Shown: in pieces, positions 1 through 8,735 of the stretch
Position numbering within the stretch: the first letter of the stretch is position 1
Layout of the letters: every line of letters begins with the position of its first letter
DNA from: Coriobacteriia bacterium
GTDB lineage: Bacteria > Actinomycetota > Coriobacteriia > Coriobacteriales > Eggerthellaceae
NCBI GenBank assembly: GCA_030526515.1
Contig: JAUNCQ010000014.1
Location: 1-43,840, forward strand
Length of the DNA: 43,840 bases
Reading direction: 5' to 3'
Made by a program: the position numbers and the translations under genes
The notes under the pieces: model-generated
What the model saw: only the letters and a program-made list of their open reading frames with translations
Databases searched by the model: none
What the model was told of the DNA's origin: nothing

Positions 1-209
1 TACATCCAGACTCCTCTCCGAACCCATTTTGGTACGGATTATCGTCAGCACCCCCTTCTTAAATCTCATGCGAGGGATGCGTTATTTGCGCAAAGGTACC
101 GTGCCTTCCGTTCTTCGGGATGTGCGGTGATCGTCCCCAGGCTTTGGGAAAGGCCTTGGGGCGGAAATCAGGATGGGGTGCTCGCACCTTGTCCGCACGG
201 GCGTCGGCT

Positions 210-232
210 TCAATCAAGCTCGATCAGATTGA
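210..232. promoter_or_regulatory. Inverted repeat upstream of lactate permease, possible operator
   Basis: TCAATC at 210-215 and GATTGA at 227-232 form a perfect 6-bp inverted repeat with an 11-nt spacer, about 45 nt before the permease start. The half-sites resemble TTGAT-type Crp/Fnr-family contacts, and a Crp/Fnr-like regulator is encoded convergently downstream. Any link between the two is inference. The rest of 1-209 shows no gene, only a GC-rich imperfect hairpin around 137-162. Confidence 0.35.
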
Positions 233-248
233 TTAAAGCCAGCTCCCA

Positions 249-275
249 AAAACTATTTTTAGGAGGGATAGTTTT
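249..275 (+). promoter_or_regulatory. Hairpin enclosing the lactate permease Shine-Dalgarno
   Basis: AAAACTAT (249-256) is perfectly complementary to ATAGTTTT (268-275), which abuts the ATG at 276. The ribosome binding site AGGAGGG (261-267) fills the 11-nt loop. The hairpin would display or restrict the binding site, so a translational control element is plausible. The pairing is seen in the sequence; the role is inferred. Confidence 0.55.
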
Positions 276-1877
276 ATGGATCTGTTGATTTCCTTTATCC
301 CGGTTGTCGTGATGATCGTCGCGATTGTCGGCTTTAAGATGCGCGGTGACATTGCCGGTTGTATCGGCTGGGTTCTCACCGTTCTCATCGCATTCGCTAT
401 CTTCAATACTTCTTTTGAGGTTAGCCTTCTCGCTACTCTGAAGGGTGCCCTGGCATCCATGGCCATTACTGGTATGGGCTTCTTCGCACTGCTTCAGATT
501 ACGTTCATGCAGGAAACCGGCGCTCTGGCTCGTGCCATCGTCGCTATCAAGACTCTGGCAGCTTCCAACAAGCCCTGCCAGATCATGCTGCTGAACGTCG
601 TCATGGGCACCGGCCTGGTCTCCGTTGGCGCTACCCCGGCAATTATTCTGCCGCCCATTATGCTGGGTCTGGGTTACTCCATCGGTATGTCCATCGCACT
701 GCCCTGCATCGGTTATGACTCCCTGTGCACCTTCGCAATGCTGGCTGCACCGGTTGTTGCACTGACCGACATCCTGACCGGCGCTGGCTTCACCGTTAAC
801 GGTGCTGCCCCGACGGTTGCATACTGCGCACAGTACTTCACCAACTACCTGCCGTTCATCACCCCGTGCATCGCTTTCTCGATGCTGTTCATGTGCGGTG
901 GCGCTAAGCTGCTGAAGGAAGGCATCGTTCCTGCTCTGATCACCGGCTTCGGCATGGGTGGCACTGCTTGGATCATCTCTCGCATCGGCTTCGGCGTCGT
1001 TCTGACCGGCGTTATGTCCGCTGCTGTGACCTTCTGCCTGATGTTCGTCTACATGAAGATTCGCAAGATTCCTCTGGTCGATCGCTCTCACCTGTCCGAC
1101 GAGGACAAGGAAGTTGAGAAGACCATGCCGCTGTGGAAGGCTCTGTCTCCCTGGGCACTGCTCATCTTCTTCTGCGTTATCACCAACTTCGTGACTCCGC
1201 TGTACGACCTGCTGTACAAGGGTCCGCTGGAGATGCGCATCATCCTGTGGAACGGCGACGCTGGCCAGCCCATGCGCGTCTTCTGGCAGGCATACTTCTG
1301 GGTTCTGGTTTCCACTCTGCTCGGCTCCATCATCATCAAGCCCAAGAAGGGCGCATGGGGCTCCATCATCAAGAAGTGGAACAAGCGCTGGCTGCCGCCG
1401 ACGCTGTCCTCCATCGTTTACTTCTGCATCGCTTACGTCATGATGTACTCTGCATACGCACCCGGTGCTGACGGTGTTTGGGCAATGGCTGATCCGTCCA
1501 AGAACATCATTTCTCTGTGGGCTAACTCCGCAGCAGCAGCCTTCGGTTGGTTCTACCCGATCGCTAACGGCTTCCTGGGCCTGCTGGCCGGCTTCGTTAC
1601 CGGTTCCGAGGCTTCCACGGTTGCACTGTTCGCTAAGTACAACCTGATCTCTGCTGACCTGCTCGGCCTGAACCCGGTCGTCGTCATCGCTTCCGGTGGC
1701 GTGGCTGCTGGCCTGGCATCCGTTGTTACCCCCGTTAAGCTGCAGCAGGCTGCAGCGTCCCTGGACGCTGTGGGCGAAGAGGGCGCAGTTCTGCGTACCG
1801 TTCTTCCTTACGCCGTGGTCCTGGTTACCATGTCCGTTATCCTGTCTCAGGTCTTCGCCGTCACCATTTCCGTGTAA
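276..1877 (+). CDS. lctP: Lactate permease (LctP family)
   Basis: A 533-residue polytopic membrane protein, hydrophobic almost throughout with about a dozen segments, matching the length and layout of the L-lactate permease family, which imports lactate or glycolate with protons. The N-terminal helix, the glycine/proline-rich VSVGATPAIILPPIMLG stretch near residues 115-130 and the C-terminal GSEASTVALFAKYN and ASGGVAAGLASVVTP segments support the family. The start at 276 is set by a strong AGGAGGG site that lies in a hairpin loop. The gene stands alone, with a Crp/Fnr-type regulator convergent downstream. Coding favours GCT, GTT and CTG, as in the ATP synthase genes, which suggests high expression. 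Exact substrate is inferred from family. Confidence 0.85.
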   Translation: MDLLISFIPVVVMIVAIVGFKMRGDIAGCIGWVLTVLIAFAIFNTSFEVSLLATLKGALASMAITGMGFFALLQITFMQETGALARAIVAIKTLAASNKPCQIMLLNVVMGTGLVSVGATPAIILPPIMLGLGYSIGMSIALPCIGYDSLCTFAMLAAPVVALTDILTGAGFTVNGAAPTVAYCAQYFTNYLPFITPCIAFSMLFMCGGAKLLKEGIVPALITGFGMGGTAWIISRIGFGVVLTGVMSAAVTFCLMFVYMKIRKIPLVDRSHLSDEDKEVEKTMPLWKALSPWALLIFFCVITNFVTPLYDLLYKGPLEMRIILWNGDAGQPMRVFWQAYFWVLVSTLLGSIIIKPKKGAWGSIIKKWNKRWLPPTLSSIVYFCIAYVMMYSAYAPGADGVWAMADPSKNIISLWANSAAAAFGWFYPIANGFLGLLAGFVTGSEASTVALFAKYNLISADLLGLNPVVVIASGGVAAGLASVVTPVKLQQAAASLDAVGEEGAVLRTVLPYAVVLVTMSVILSQVFAVTISV

Positions 1878-1936
1878 GGCAAGGATTCTGTCCAGCTTGA
1901 CAAACAGAGCTTAGGCGCACCCTCGCGCTGATCGAA

Positions 1937-1985
1937 GGCGGGGTCGTGGGCGAGCAATCGTCCGCGGCCCCGCCGCTGCTTTTTT
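1937..1985 (+). terminator. Rho-independent terminator after lctP
   Basis: GGCGGGGTC (1937-1945) pairs with GGCCCCGCC (1966-1974) with one G-U pair, followed shortly by a T run at 1980-1985. Confidence 0.7.
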
Positions 1986-2005
1986 CGTGCCCAGGTGGGG
2001 GTTCG

Positions 2006-2584
2006 CTAGGATTGCTCCTTCATTTGGGAGAGTTTCTTCCGGATGCGGCTGATGGATACGCGGTGCATGCCCATGAAGGATGCCAGGGTGGAGTCGCTGA
2101 CCCTTTCGCCCTTAAGCGCATCGATGTTCTGTAGGTACTCTTCGATGTCCTGCAGACGAACCTCGGAGGGATCCAGCGCTGCACGCTTGTAGTTGTCCAG
2201 GGTGCGGACAAACTGGTAATGGTAGTATTCCGCCAGTTCCCAGGACAGGGAGGCGTCCTTGTGGACCTGCTCGTTGAAGTCCTCAGAGGAAACGCGGACC
2301 AGCACCACGTCGGTGAGCGCGTGCATGGGCAGCATCTTGTCGTCTTCCAGGGAGTGGATCATGTTGCCAGCCTGCCAGATGCTGTTGGCAAGCTCGCCAA
2401 TGCCCTGCTCGGTCTGCATGGTGGTGAACATGCAGCCTTCCTTCACGAACCAGGTGTAGGTGCGCGATCCGCAGGAGATGACGTTGACCGTTCCCTTCTT
2501 GCAGCGAAGTTCGGTGGTGTCCAGGTTGGCGACGGCCCATTCATACAGGGTGGGCCCCGGCGGGGTTACGGGAATGCTCTTCAT
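2006..2584 (-). CDS. Crp/Fnr-family transcriptional regulator
   Basis: A 192-residue protein with an N-terminal beta-rich cyclic-nucleotide-like sensor region (about 20-110), a long dimerisation helix (about 113-135) and a C-terminal Crp-type winged helix (about 140-192). The recognition helix is near ASFMGMHRVSISRIRKKL. No Fnr-like N-terminal cysteine cluster is visible, and the canonical cAMP-binding residues are not obvious, so the effector is unknown. The start is supported by AAGGA seven nt upstream on the minus strand. It converges on lctP and diverges from the cobalamin riboswitch operon, so it could act on either. It is not an obvious part of either operon. Confidence 0.8.
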   Translation of the reverse strand: MKSIPVTPPGPTLYEWAVANLDTTELRCKKGTVNVISCGSRTYTWFVKEGCMFTTMQTEQGIGELANSIWQAGNMIHSLEDDKMLPMHALTDVVLVRVSSEDFNEQVHKDASLSWELAEYYHYQFVRTLDNYKRAALDPSEVRLQDIEEYLQNIDALKGERVSDSTLASFMGMHRVSISRIRKKLSQMKEQS

Positions 2585-2787
2585 TCGGTGGTCCTTAGTA
2601 GAATGAAACGAGAATTACACTTTTGATGTAATAATAGCTACAACTTACTCTGCAGGCAAAGCAAAATCCCTTTTGGCGGCGGATTTCATACGGAGGATTA
2701 CATAGTCGAGTAATACCGACTAACAAACTAATTAACACTTGCTATCGAATTTCTTAACGATAATGTGTATAATGCTTTACGACGAAA
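2585..2787. promoter_or_regulatory. Divergent promoter region with palindrome and TATAAT box
   Basis: This intergenic stretch separates the Crp-like gene from the riboswitch operon. TTACA (2615-2619) and TGTAA (2627-2631) form an inverted repeat with a 7-nt spacer just upstream of the regulator gene, a plausible autoregulatory site. A consensus TATAAT at 2768-2773 would start the riboswitch transcript near 2780; no good -35 is seen at standard spacing. No small gene is evident. Confidence 0.5.
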
Positions 2788-3002
2788 GACGTGTTGGGCA
2801 GAGTGAAGCGGGTGAGAATCCCGCACGGTACCGCCACTGTGATTCCCCGTGGGGGATGAGTCAGATCCCTGCCCATCCGTGCGAGCCGCGCAGCGAGCTA
2901 CTGCAATGCGAATCGCCTTGCCGGATTAGTGCAATCCCCAGCGTATCCCATGGCCACGCACGGAGCGACCTTTAGGTCGAACGTGCGTGGCCTTCTGTGT
3001 TT
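2788..3002 (+). promoter_or_regulatory. Cobalamin riboswitch with terminator platform
   Basis: The aptamer (about 2788-2885) has the hallmark cobalamin-riboswitch sequences: GGTGAGAATCCCGCAC at 2811-2826, CCGCCACTGTGA at 2831-2842, and the B12-box-like AGTCAGATCCCTGCCC at 2859-2874. TGGGCA (2795-2800) pairs with TGCCCA (2870-2875) to close the fold. The expression platform ends in a strong terminator: GGCCACGCAC (2952-2961) pairs with GTGCGTGGCC (2983-2992), with an inner GCGACC/GGTCG stem and a T-rich tail. Bound cobalamin should therefore stop transcription before the downstream operon. The aptamer looks compact; I cannot tell adenosyl- from methyl-/hydroxo-selective type. Confidence 0.92.
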
Positions 3003-3066
3003 CTGAGGGTTCGAAGCGTCTTTGGAGGGAGGGGGCGAAAGCCCCGAGGATTTGAGAGGAGAAAGC

Positions 3067-5409
3067 ATGAAGTTTTCAACGGCCATGACCGGCACGCGCA
3101 AAATGCTCGCGCTGCTGGTCGCTGGTGCGGCTGCCTTCGGTGCTGCGGGAGCGGTGGCTCTTTCGCCCGTTGCGCAGCAGATGGCATTCGCCGAGGAGTC
3201 GGTGCTTGCCGTTCCTGATGCGGATCGGCTGACGCTCATCGGCGGCAACAACGACGATGGATTCGTGTACTACTACGAGGCCGATCAGGCTTATGAGTCC
3301 ATTGACCTTTCTGCTCTGGGCGATTTCGGCCTGGATTCCATGATCGCCGTCATCAATGGTGACTATTTCGTTGAGGGCTCGGCTACTGCCAGCATTGACC
3401 TGTTTGCTGCTACCAAGGAAGACATTGATGCGGCGAACCTCGGACTCTATGATGATGCCATTGAAGGGCTTGATCTGAACGAGAACGTTTACGTGTTCTG
3501 GTTCATGGACGACGATTATTACTCGGGCTATCTGGTCCTGAAGATGCCGCCTGCTGAGGCCGCTGGTTGCCCGGGCGAAGATCACGACCCTGGCTTCCTG
3601 GTTTCTTCTGAGTCCGGCGTGCGTCAGTTCGAGTCCGTGCATGTGGCGAACTCCTATGAGTACTACGACTACATGGCCAACAAGACCCTGACTGTGTGCC
3701 AGTTCACCGTGAAGATTCCCCAGGGAACCAAAAAGGTGACCATTGACGCCGAGAAGCCGTCCCTGTTCTACAACTACCAGAACGGTCAGTACGTTGCTGG
3801 TTGGGTTGAGGATTACACCCAGGGCGCAGAGTCTGTGACGGTGGACGTTGATGCCAATAACGACGGTACCCTGGACGCCATCCAGGTCCAGGACGTGTAC
3901 AACGCCGACTACAGTGGCGGCGACCTGCGCTATGCCATTGCCTTCGAGGAGATTCCGGCAATCGCTCCGGCCGTCGACGTTGATGCGCTCAAGGCCAACC
4001 TGGCTGCTCGCTTCAGCAAGGGCGGCAGCAATGCGGTCATCGACAACAGCACCTGGGCAGCCGCTATTGCCCTGAACGCTCTGGGCAAGGAGGCCGACAT
4101 TGACGCCGAGGCCATTCTTGCTGATCTGGCAGACCTGGGCGCAGACACCCTGACCCCCGGTCAGCTGGGCAAGTACATCATGGTCCTGACCTCTGCTGGC
4201 GTGGACTGCACCAAGGCCAAGGTCGGCGAGTCCGAGGTCGACCTGGTCCAGATGCTGAAGGACGGCGTTAAGGCCAAGGTCGACGGCGGCAAGGCCATTG
4301 ACGAGTGTTCCGCACCGTGCATCGTTCCGGTATTCGGCTGCTGCGGCTATGACGCAACGGGCTTCGAGACTTATCTGCAGGGCATGATCTCCACCATGGT
4401 CAAGAAGGTTCCGAGCCTGTATGAAGGCTGGGGCTCCATTGACGTCATGAGCACCGGTCAGGCCGTCCTGGCTCTAATTCCCTATGCCGAGGAGGACGAT
4501 GAGGTTGCTACTGCTCTGGGCGAGGCCTTTGACGCACTGATGGACCAGCTGCAGGAGAACGGCAGCTTCCCGACCCAGTGGGGCAACGGCGTTGACGATA
4601 CCGCCCTGGGCTATGCCGCTGTGAAGGCTCTGGGTGCTGACGACCTGGACCTGTTCACCGCCAGCGGCGCACATCCGCTGAGCTTCCTGGCCTCCAAGGC
4701 CAAGGAGACGGCTGACGGCTTCAACGTGAGCGGCGAGGCCCTGAGCGCCTCCAGCGCTCTGCTGGCCCTGGCTGCCGCTGAGGTCGACGGTCCCGTGTAT
4801 CAGGTCCAGAAGCCCGAGGCTGACGACCCCGATGAGGGTGACGAGGGCGATGAGGGAGATGGCAAGGACCCCGACGAGCCTGCTGACATCAAGCCGGGCC
4901 CCACGCCCCTGAAGTCTGCAACTGTGAGCGCTGCGACCAAGCCCTACAACGGCAAGTCCCAGGCTCTGAAGATCTCCGTGAAGGGCGCCGACGGCAAGGC
5001 CCTGGCGGCAGGCGTGGACTATACCCTGAGCCGCAAGACCGTGAAGTACGTGGGTACCTACAAGATCAAGATCACCGGCAAGGGCAAGTACGGCGGCATC
5101 CTGACCAAGTACGTGAAGGTGAACCCGGCCAAGGAAGGCATGGATTACGCCAAGGCTGGCAAGAAGCGCGCCCTGGTGAAGACCACCAAGTCCGCTGCCA
5201 AGTGCGGTGCCACCAAGATCCAGTTCGCCTACAAGAAGGTCGGCGCCTCCAAGTGGAGCTACAAGACCGTCAAGGCAAGCAAGACCTATCTGACCAAGCT
5301 GAGCAAGGGCAAGCGCTACTACGTGAAGGCCCGCGCCATCAAGGTCGTGAACGGCAAGACCTACAAGGGCGCTTGGAGCGCCTGCAAGAAGACTGCCAAG
5401 ATCAGGTAG
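3067..5409 (+). CDS. Secreted alpha/alpha-toroid protein, candidate corrinoid-capture subunit
   Basis: A 780-residue exported protein. A signal peptide (1-42, ending AFA before EES) is followed by an aromatic-rich beta domain of unknown family (about 45-298). Next comes a helical-repeat region (about 303-572) that reads like a prenyltransferase/squalene-cyclase-type alpha/alpha toroid (STWAAAIALNALG, DVMSTGQAVLALIPY, VDDTALGYAAVKALG). Intrinsic factor and transcobalamin use this class of fold for their alpha domain. An acidic linker (583-612) leads to an MBG-like repeat (about 615-687) and a lysine-rich fibronectin-III-like C-terminus (about 700-780). There is no LPXTG motif or C-terminal membrane anchor. 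The ATG at 3067 follows GAGGAGAAAGC; an upstream in-frame start at 3022 lacks such a site. It is the first gene of the B12-riboswitch operon. Corrinoid binding is inferred from fold and context. Confidence 0.75.
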   Translation: MKFSTAMTGTRKMLALLVAGAAAFGAAGAVALSPVAQQMAFAEESVLAVPDADRLTLIGGNNDDGFVYYYEADQAYESIDLSALGDFGLDSMIAVINGDYFVEGSATASIDLFAATKEDIDAANLGLYDDAIEGLDLNENVYVFWFMDDDYYSGYLVLKMPPAEAAGCPGEDHDPGFLVSSESGVRQFESVHVANSYEYYDYMANKTLTVCQFTVKIPQGTKKVTIDAEKPSLFYNYQNGQYVAGWVEDYTQGAESVTVDVDANNDGTLDAIQVQDVYNADYSGGDLRYAIAFEEIPAIAPAVDVDALKANLAARFSKGGSNAVIDNSTWAAAIALNALGKEADIDAEAILADLADLGADTLTPGQLGKYIMVLTSAGVDCTKAKVGESEVDLVQMLKDGVKAKVDGGKAIDECSAPCIVPVFGCCGYDATGFETYLQGMISTMVKKVPSLYEGWGSIDVMSTGQAVLALIPYAEEDDEVATALGEAFDALMDQLQENGSFPTQWGNGVDDTALGYAAVKALGADDLDLFTASGAHPLSFLASKAKETADGFNVSGEALSASSALLALAAAEVDGPVYQVQKPEADDPDEGDEGDEGDGKDPDEPADIKPGPTPLKSATVSAATKPYNGKSQALKISVKGADGKALAAGVDYTLSRKTVKYVGTYKIKITGKGKYGGILTKYVKVNPAKEGMDYAKAGKKRALVKTTKSAAKCGATKIQFAYKKVGASKWSYKTVKASKTYLTKLSKGKRYYVKARAIKVVNGKTYKGAWSACKKTAKIR

Positions 5410-5424
5410 CGGTCTGCTGAACCC

Positions 5425-5464
5425 GTCCGGCCCGCAGCCCGAATATGCAGGTTGCGGGCCGGAC
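5425..5464 (+). other. Intercistronic hairpin between toroid and DUF4430 genes
   Basis: GTCCGGCCCGCA (5425-5436) is perfectly complementary to TGCGGGCCGGAC (5453-5464). There is no following T run, so mRNA stability or partial attenuation between the abundant secreted subunit and the lipoprotein/transporter genes is more likely than full termination. Confidence 0.6.
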
Positions 5465-5490
5465 GTTCGCGTGTACGAGGAGAAGAGATC

Positions 5491-6351
5491 ATGAGCAAAA
5501 CGGTAATGCTACGTGCGGTGGCCTTTGCAGCAGCGGCTGCGCTGGCGCTCTGCCTGGGCGGTTGCGGATCGCCCAACGTCGAGGAGCCTGCAGGGGCCAC
5601 GGCACCGGATACCGCTCAGGAGGAGTCGGACGAAGCCGATCCCGCAGAGGCTGAAGCAGGGGGCGAAAACGCCGATGCGGAGGTTGAGCAGGCGGAGATC
5701 GACGAGGAGTCCGACGAGCCTTCCGCAGACGATGACGCCGAGGAGGCCGACAAGGCTGACGCCGAGGAATCTGACAAGGCCACGGCGAAGGCCGATAGCA
5801 AGAAGGACGCGTCTGCAAGCGACTCGAAGTCCTCGAGCAAGGCTTCGTCCTCAACCAGCAAGAAGGCGGCCTCCGAGGCTGACTCGAAGAAGACCAGCAG
5901 CAAGAACTCCGCGTCCAAGAAGGAGCCGGCGAAGAAGCCTGCGGCCAAGCCCAGCAAGGAGCCTGCCAAGAAACCGTCTTCGGATTCCACGGGCGGTTCC
6001 AGCTCCACCACGCCCAGCAAGCCCGATCCCGTCCCGAGCGCTCCGGAGCCCACGGGCGTGACGGTGACCGTCAGCATTGACGGCGCGGGCTTTATTTCGC
6101 CCGTCACCAATAAGAAGGTGCAGCTGGAGGAAGGCGCCAGCGTGTTCGATGCCTTGAAGAAGGTGGCCACCACCATCGGCGGCAACAAGCGTTATGTGAG
6201 CGCCATCAACGGCCTGGCTGAAAAGGACCACGGCAACCTGTCCGGCTGGATGTACGACGTCAACGGCGAAACCCCCATGATCGAGTGCGGCAAGTACGAG
6301 CTCAAGGACGGCGACGTGGTGAAGTGGTACTACGTCAACGTGGAGAAGTAG
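5491..6351 (+). CDS. DUF4430 lipoprotein, transcobalamin-like beta-domain subunit
   Basis: A 286-residue lipoprotein. The signal peptide ends in the lipobox LGGC, with the lipidated cysteine at about residue 25. Residues 30-185 are a low-complexity stalk rich in Ala, Glu, Asp, Ser and Lys that would span the cell wall. Residues 189-286 are a DUF4430 domain with the typical SGWMYDVNG (251-259) and DGDVVKWYY (273-281) motifs. DUF4430 is related to the C-terminal beta domain of transcobalamin and intrinsic factor. The start at 5491 follows GAGGAGAAG. The gene ends four nt before ecfT, so it is tied to the transporter. I infer that it presents corrinoid to the S component, possibly with the toroid protein. 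Confidence 0.85.
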   Translation: MSKTVMLRAVAFAAAAALALCLGGCGSPNVEEPAGATAPDTAQEESDEADPAEAEAGGENADAEVEQAEIDEESDEPSADDDAEEADKADAEESDKATAKADSKKDASASDSKSSSKASSSTSKKAASEADSKKTSSKNSASKKEPAKKPAAKPSKEPAKKPSSDSTGGSSSTTPSKPDPVPSAPEPTGVTVTVSIDGAGFISPVTNKKVQLEEGASVFDALKKVATTIGGNKRYVSAINGLAEKDHGNLSGWMYDVNGETPMIECGKYELKDGDVVKWYYVNVEK

Positions 6352-6354
6352 CGC

Positions 6355-7263
6355 GTGACCAGGACCGTCTTCAATACGTATCATCCGCTGGTTGCCGCCA
6401 CCTATCTGGTGGCGGCGCTGGCGTTTACCATGGCGGCGTTCCATCCGCTGTTCCTGGCGCCGTCGCTGCTGGTGGCGCTGGGGTACAACGCCTGCCTGAA
6501 GGGGCCGCGGGCCACGGCTCGGTCCCTGGCGTGGCAGCTGCCCCTGGGCCTGGTGATTGCCCTGGTGAACCCGATCTTTTCCCAAAGCGGCTCTACCATT
6601 CTGTTCATGTGGGGCGAAAGCCACGCCTATTACCTGGAGAGCCTGTGCTACGGCGCCTGCATGGGAGCCATGCTGGTGGCGGTCATGGTGTGGTTTTCCA
6701 ACTTCAGCCACATCATGACCAGCGACAAGATCATGCAGCTCACCGGCAACGTGGCGCCGACCCTGGGCCTGATGATCACCATGATCCTGCGGCTGGTTCC
6801 CCAGTTCGTCCGCCGGGGCGGCTCGGTGGGCGCGGTCCAGTCGGTCTGCACGGCGGCATCTGCCGGCGCGGCGGGGGAGGAGCCGGCGACGGGCGGCTTT
6901 TTCGCCCGAAAGGCAGCGCAGCTGCAGGGGAGCATGCGCAACATTTCCGTCCTGATGGGCTGGGGCATGGAGGACTCCCTGGACACGGCCGAGTCCATGC
7001 GCGCCCGCGGCTGGGGCGCGGTGGGGAAGCGCACCACGTATAGGCGCAACGACTTCCGCGCTGCCGACGGCGTGGTCATGGCCGTGCTGGCGGTGCTCAT
7101 TGCCGTGAGCGCCTGGTGCGCGGTGACCGCGTGCTCGTGCTTTACCTTCTACCCGCGCATGTCCACGGCCAACGCGCTGTGGTGGGGATACTATCCGTAC
7201 GTTGCGCTGCTGCTGATGCCGGTTGCGCTTGAGCTGAAGGAGCGTGCCGCATGGCGCAACTGA
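6355..7263 (+). CDS. ecfT: ECF transporter transmembrane component EcfT
   Basis: A 302-residue membrane protein with hydrophobic segments at about 10-45, 58-78, 95-116, 132-150, 235-262 and 278-295. A long cytoplasmic helical region carries the EcfT coupling motif ARGWG at about 217-221, within DTAESMRARGWG, which contacts the ATPases. It starts at a GTG three nt after the lipoprotein stop and overlaps the ATPase gene by 13 nt, so translation is coupled. An insertion rich in Gly and Ala (about 163-182) precedes the coupling helices. The role is to link substrate binding to ATP hydrolysis in an energy-coupling-factor importer, here dedicated to one substrate because its S component lies in the same operon. 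Confidence 0.9.
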   Translation: MTRTVFNTYHPLVAATYLVAALAFTMAAFHPLFLAPSLLVALGYNACLKGPRATARSLAWQLPLGLVIALVNPIFSQSGSTILFMWGESHAYYLESLCYGACMGAMLVAVMVWFSNFSHIMTSDKIMQLTGNVAPTLGLMITMILRLVPQFVRRGGSVGAVQSVCTAASAGAAGEEPATGGFFARKAAQLQGSMRNISVLMGWGMEDSLDTAESMRARGWGAVGKRTTYRRNDFRAADGVVMAVLAVLIAVSAWCAVTACSCFTFYPRMSTANALWWGYYPYVALLLMPVALELKERAAWRN

Positions 7264-8735
7264 CCAAGGACCCGGCCATTCGCGTGAGGGACTTCCGCTT
7301 TGCCTACAGGCTGCCGGACGGCTCCGCGGGCGCAGACGTGGTGGGTCCCGTGGACTGGACCGTCGAGCAGGGGGACTTTGCCCTGCTGGTAGGGGGCACG
7401 GGCTGCGGCAAGACCACGCTCATGCGCAACCTGAAGCCGGAGCTTGCTCCCACGGGCAGCCGCAGCGGCACCCTGGAGCTGCTGGGCATGCCGGCGGACC
7501 AGATGGACGCCGTGACCTCCGCCCAGACGGTGGGGTACGTTTCCCAGAGCCCCAGCAACCAGATCGTGTGCGACTCCGTGTGGCACGAGCTGGCCTTCGG
7601 CCTGGAGAACCTGGGCACGCCGGTGGCGGAGATGCGCCGTCGGGTGGCCGAGGTGGCGCATTTCTTCGGCATAGCCCCGTGGCTTGACCAGTCCACGGAC
7701 GCCCTGTCCGGCGGCCAGAAGCAGCTGCTGACGCTGGCAAGCGTGCTTGCCCTTCGCCCCAAGATCCTGCTCCTTGACGAGCCAACCAGCCAGCTGGACC
7801 CGGTGGCGGCCAAGAACTTCCTGCATGCCCTGTTCCGCGTGAACCGCGAGCTCGGCCTGACCGTGGTGGTGGTCACCCATGAGCAGGAGATGGTGGCCGA
7901 GTACGCCACGTCGCTGTTCCGGATGGAGGACGGCGCCGTGGTGCAGCATGACCTGGAGGAGTACAGGTCCCAGGTCCGCCAGCGGGCGGCGTCCGTGGAC
8001 TACGCTGCGGTGTGCGCGCCCGAGCCTGAGGGGACGAAAGACCCCGTAGTGACCCTGCGTGACGCCTACGTCCGCTATGCCCGGGAGCTCCCCTTTGTCC
8101 TGCGCGGCCTTGACCTGGAGCTGCGACCCGGCACCGTGCATGCCCTGGTAGGCGGCAACGGCTGCGGCAAGTCCACGCTGCTGGCCTGCCTGGGCGGGTC
8201 CCTGCGGCTGGACCGCGGCAAGCTTCGCAACGACCTGCGCAGCTGCCAGGCGCTGCTGCCCCAGGAGCCCAAGACCCTGTTCGTGCGGGACACCGTGGCC
8301 GAGGAGCTGGCCGAATGGCAGAAGGGCTGCGGCTACACGGACGCCGACGTTGCCCGGTGGGTGGAGCGTTGCGGCCTGCAGGACTTGATGAGGCGGCACC
8401 CCTACGACTTGTCCGGCGGACAGCAGCAGCTGCTCGCCTTCTGCAAGGTGGCGCTGACCCGCCCCCGGCTGCTCATGATGGACGAGCCCACAAAGGGCCT
8501 GGACAGTAGCTACCGGCTGATCATGGCCGACGTGCTGACGGAGCTGGCGGCGGACGGCGTGTGCGTGCTCATGGCTACCCACGACCTGTCCTTCGCGGCG
8601 CGGGTTTCCCAGGTTACGTCGCTGCTGTTCGATGGGCAGATTGCCTGCACCCAGCCCACCGCTGACTTCTTCCGGGAAAACCTGTTCTACCGGCCCACGG
8701 TGGACCGCTTCTTCACGGACTGGAGGCGCCCATGA
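7251..8735 (+). CDS. ecfA: Fused double ATPase of ECF transporter (EcfA-EcfA')
   Basis: A 494-residue protein holding two ABC ATPase domains. Domain 1 has Walker A GGTGCGKT (48-55), signature LSGGQ (152-156) and Walker B LLLDEP (173-178). Domain 2 has Walker A GGNGCGKS (301-308), signature LSGGQ (387-391) and Walker B LLMMDEP (407-413). Most ECF systems encode EcfA1 and EcfA2 separately; fusion occurs in dedicated systems such as YkoEDC. The ATG at 7251 lies inside the ecfT end, and the stop overlaps the next gene's start by four nt (ATGA). Both sites look catalytically complete. It powers the membrane complex from the cytoplasmic face. Confidence 0.93.
   Translation: MAQLTKDPAIRVRDFRFAYRLPDGSAGADVVGPVDWTVEQGDFALLVGGTGCGKTTLMRNLKPELAPTGSRSGTLELLGMPADQMDAVTSAQTVGYVSQSPSNQIVCDSVWHELAFGLENLGTPVAEMRRRVAEVAHFFGIAPWLDQSTDALSGGQKQLLTLASVLALRPKILLLDEPTSQLDPVAAKNFLHALFRVNRELGLTVVVVTHEQEMVAEYATSLFRMEDGAVVQHDLEEYRSQVRQRAASVDYAAVCAPEPEGTKDPVVTLRDAYVRYARELPFVLRGLDLELRPGTVHALVGGNGCGKSTLLACLGGSLRLDRGKLRNDLRSCQALLPQEPKTLFVRDTVAEELAEWQKGCGYTDADVARWVERCGLQDLMRRHPYDLSGGQQQLLAFCKVALTRPRLLMMDEPTKGLDSSYRLIMADVLTELAADGVCVLMATHDLSFAARVSQVTSLLFDGQIACTQPTADFFRENLFYRPTVDRFFTDWRRP

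Noticed and set aside
3033-3047. GGGGCGAAAGCCCC hairpin before the toroid gene as a separate regulator site
   Set aside because: It is one octamer copy that happens to form a GAAA-capped hairpin; most other copies cannot, so I treat it as part of the repeat family.
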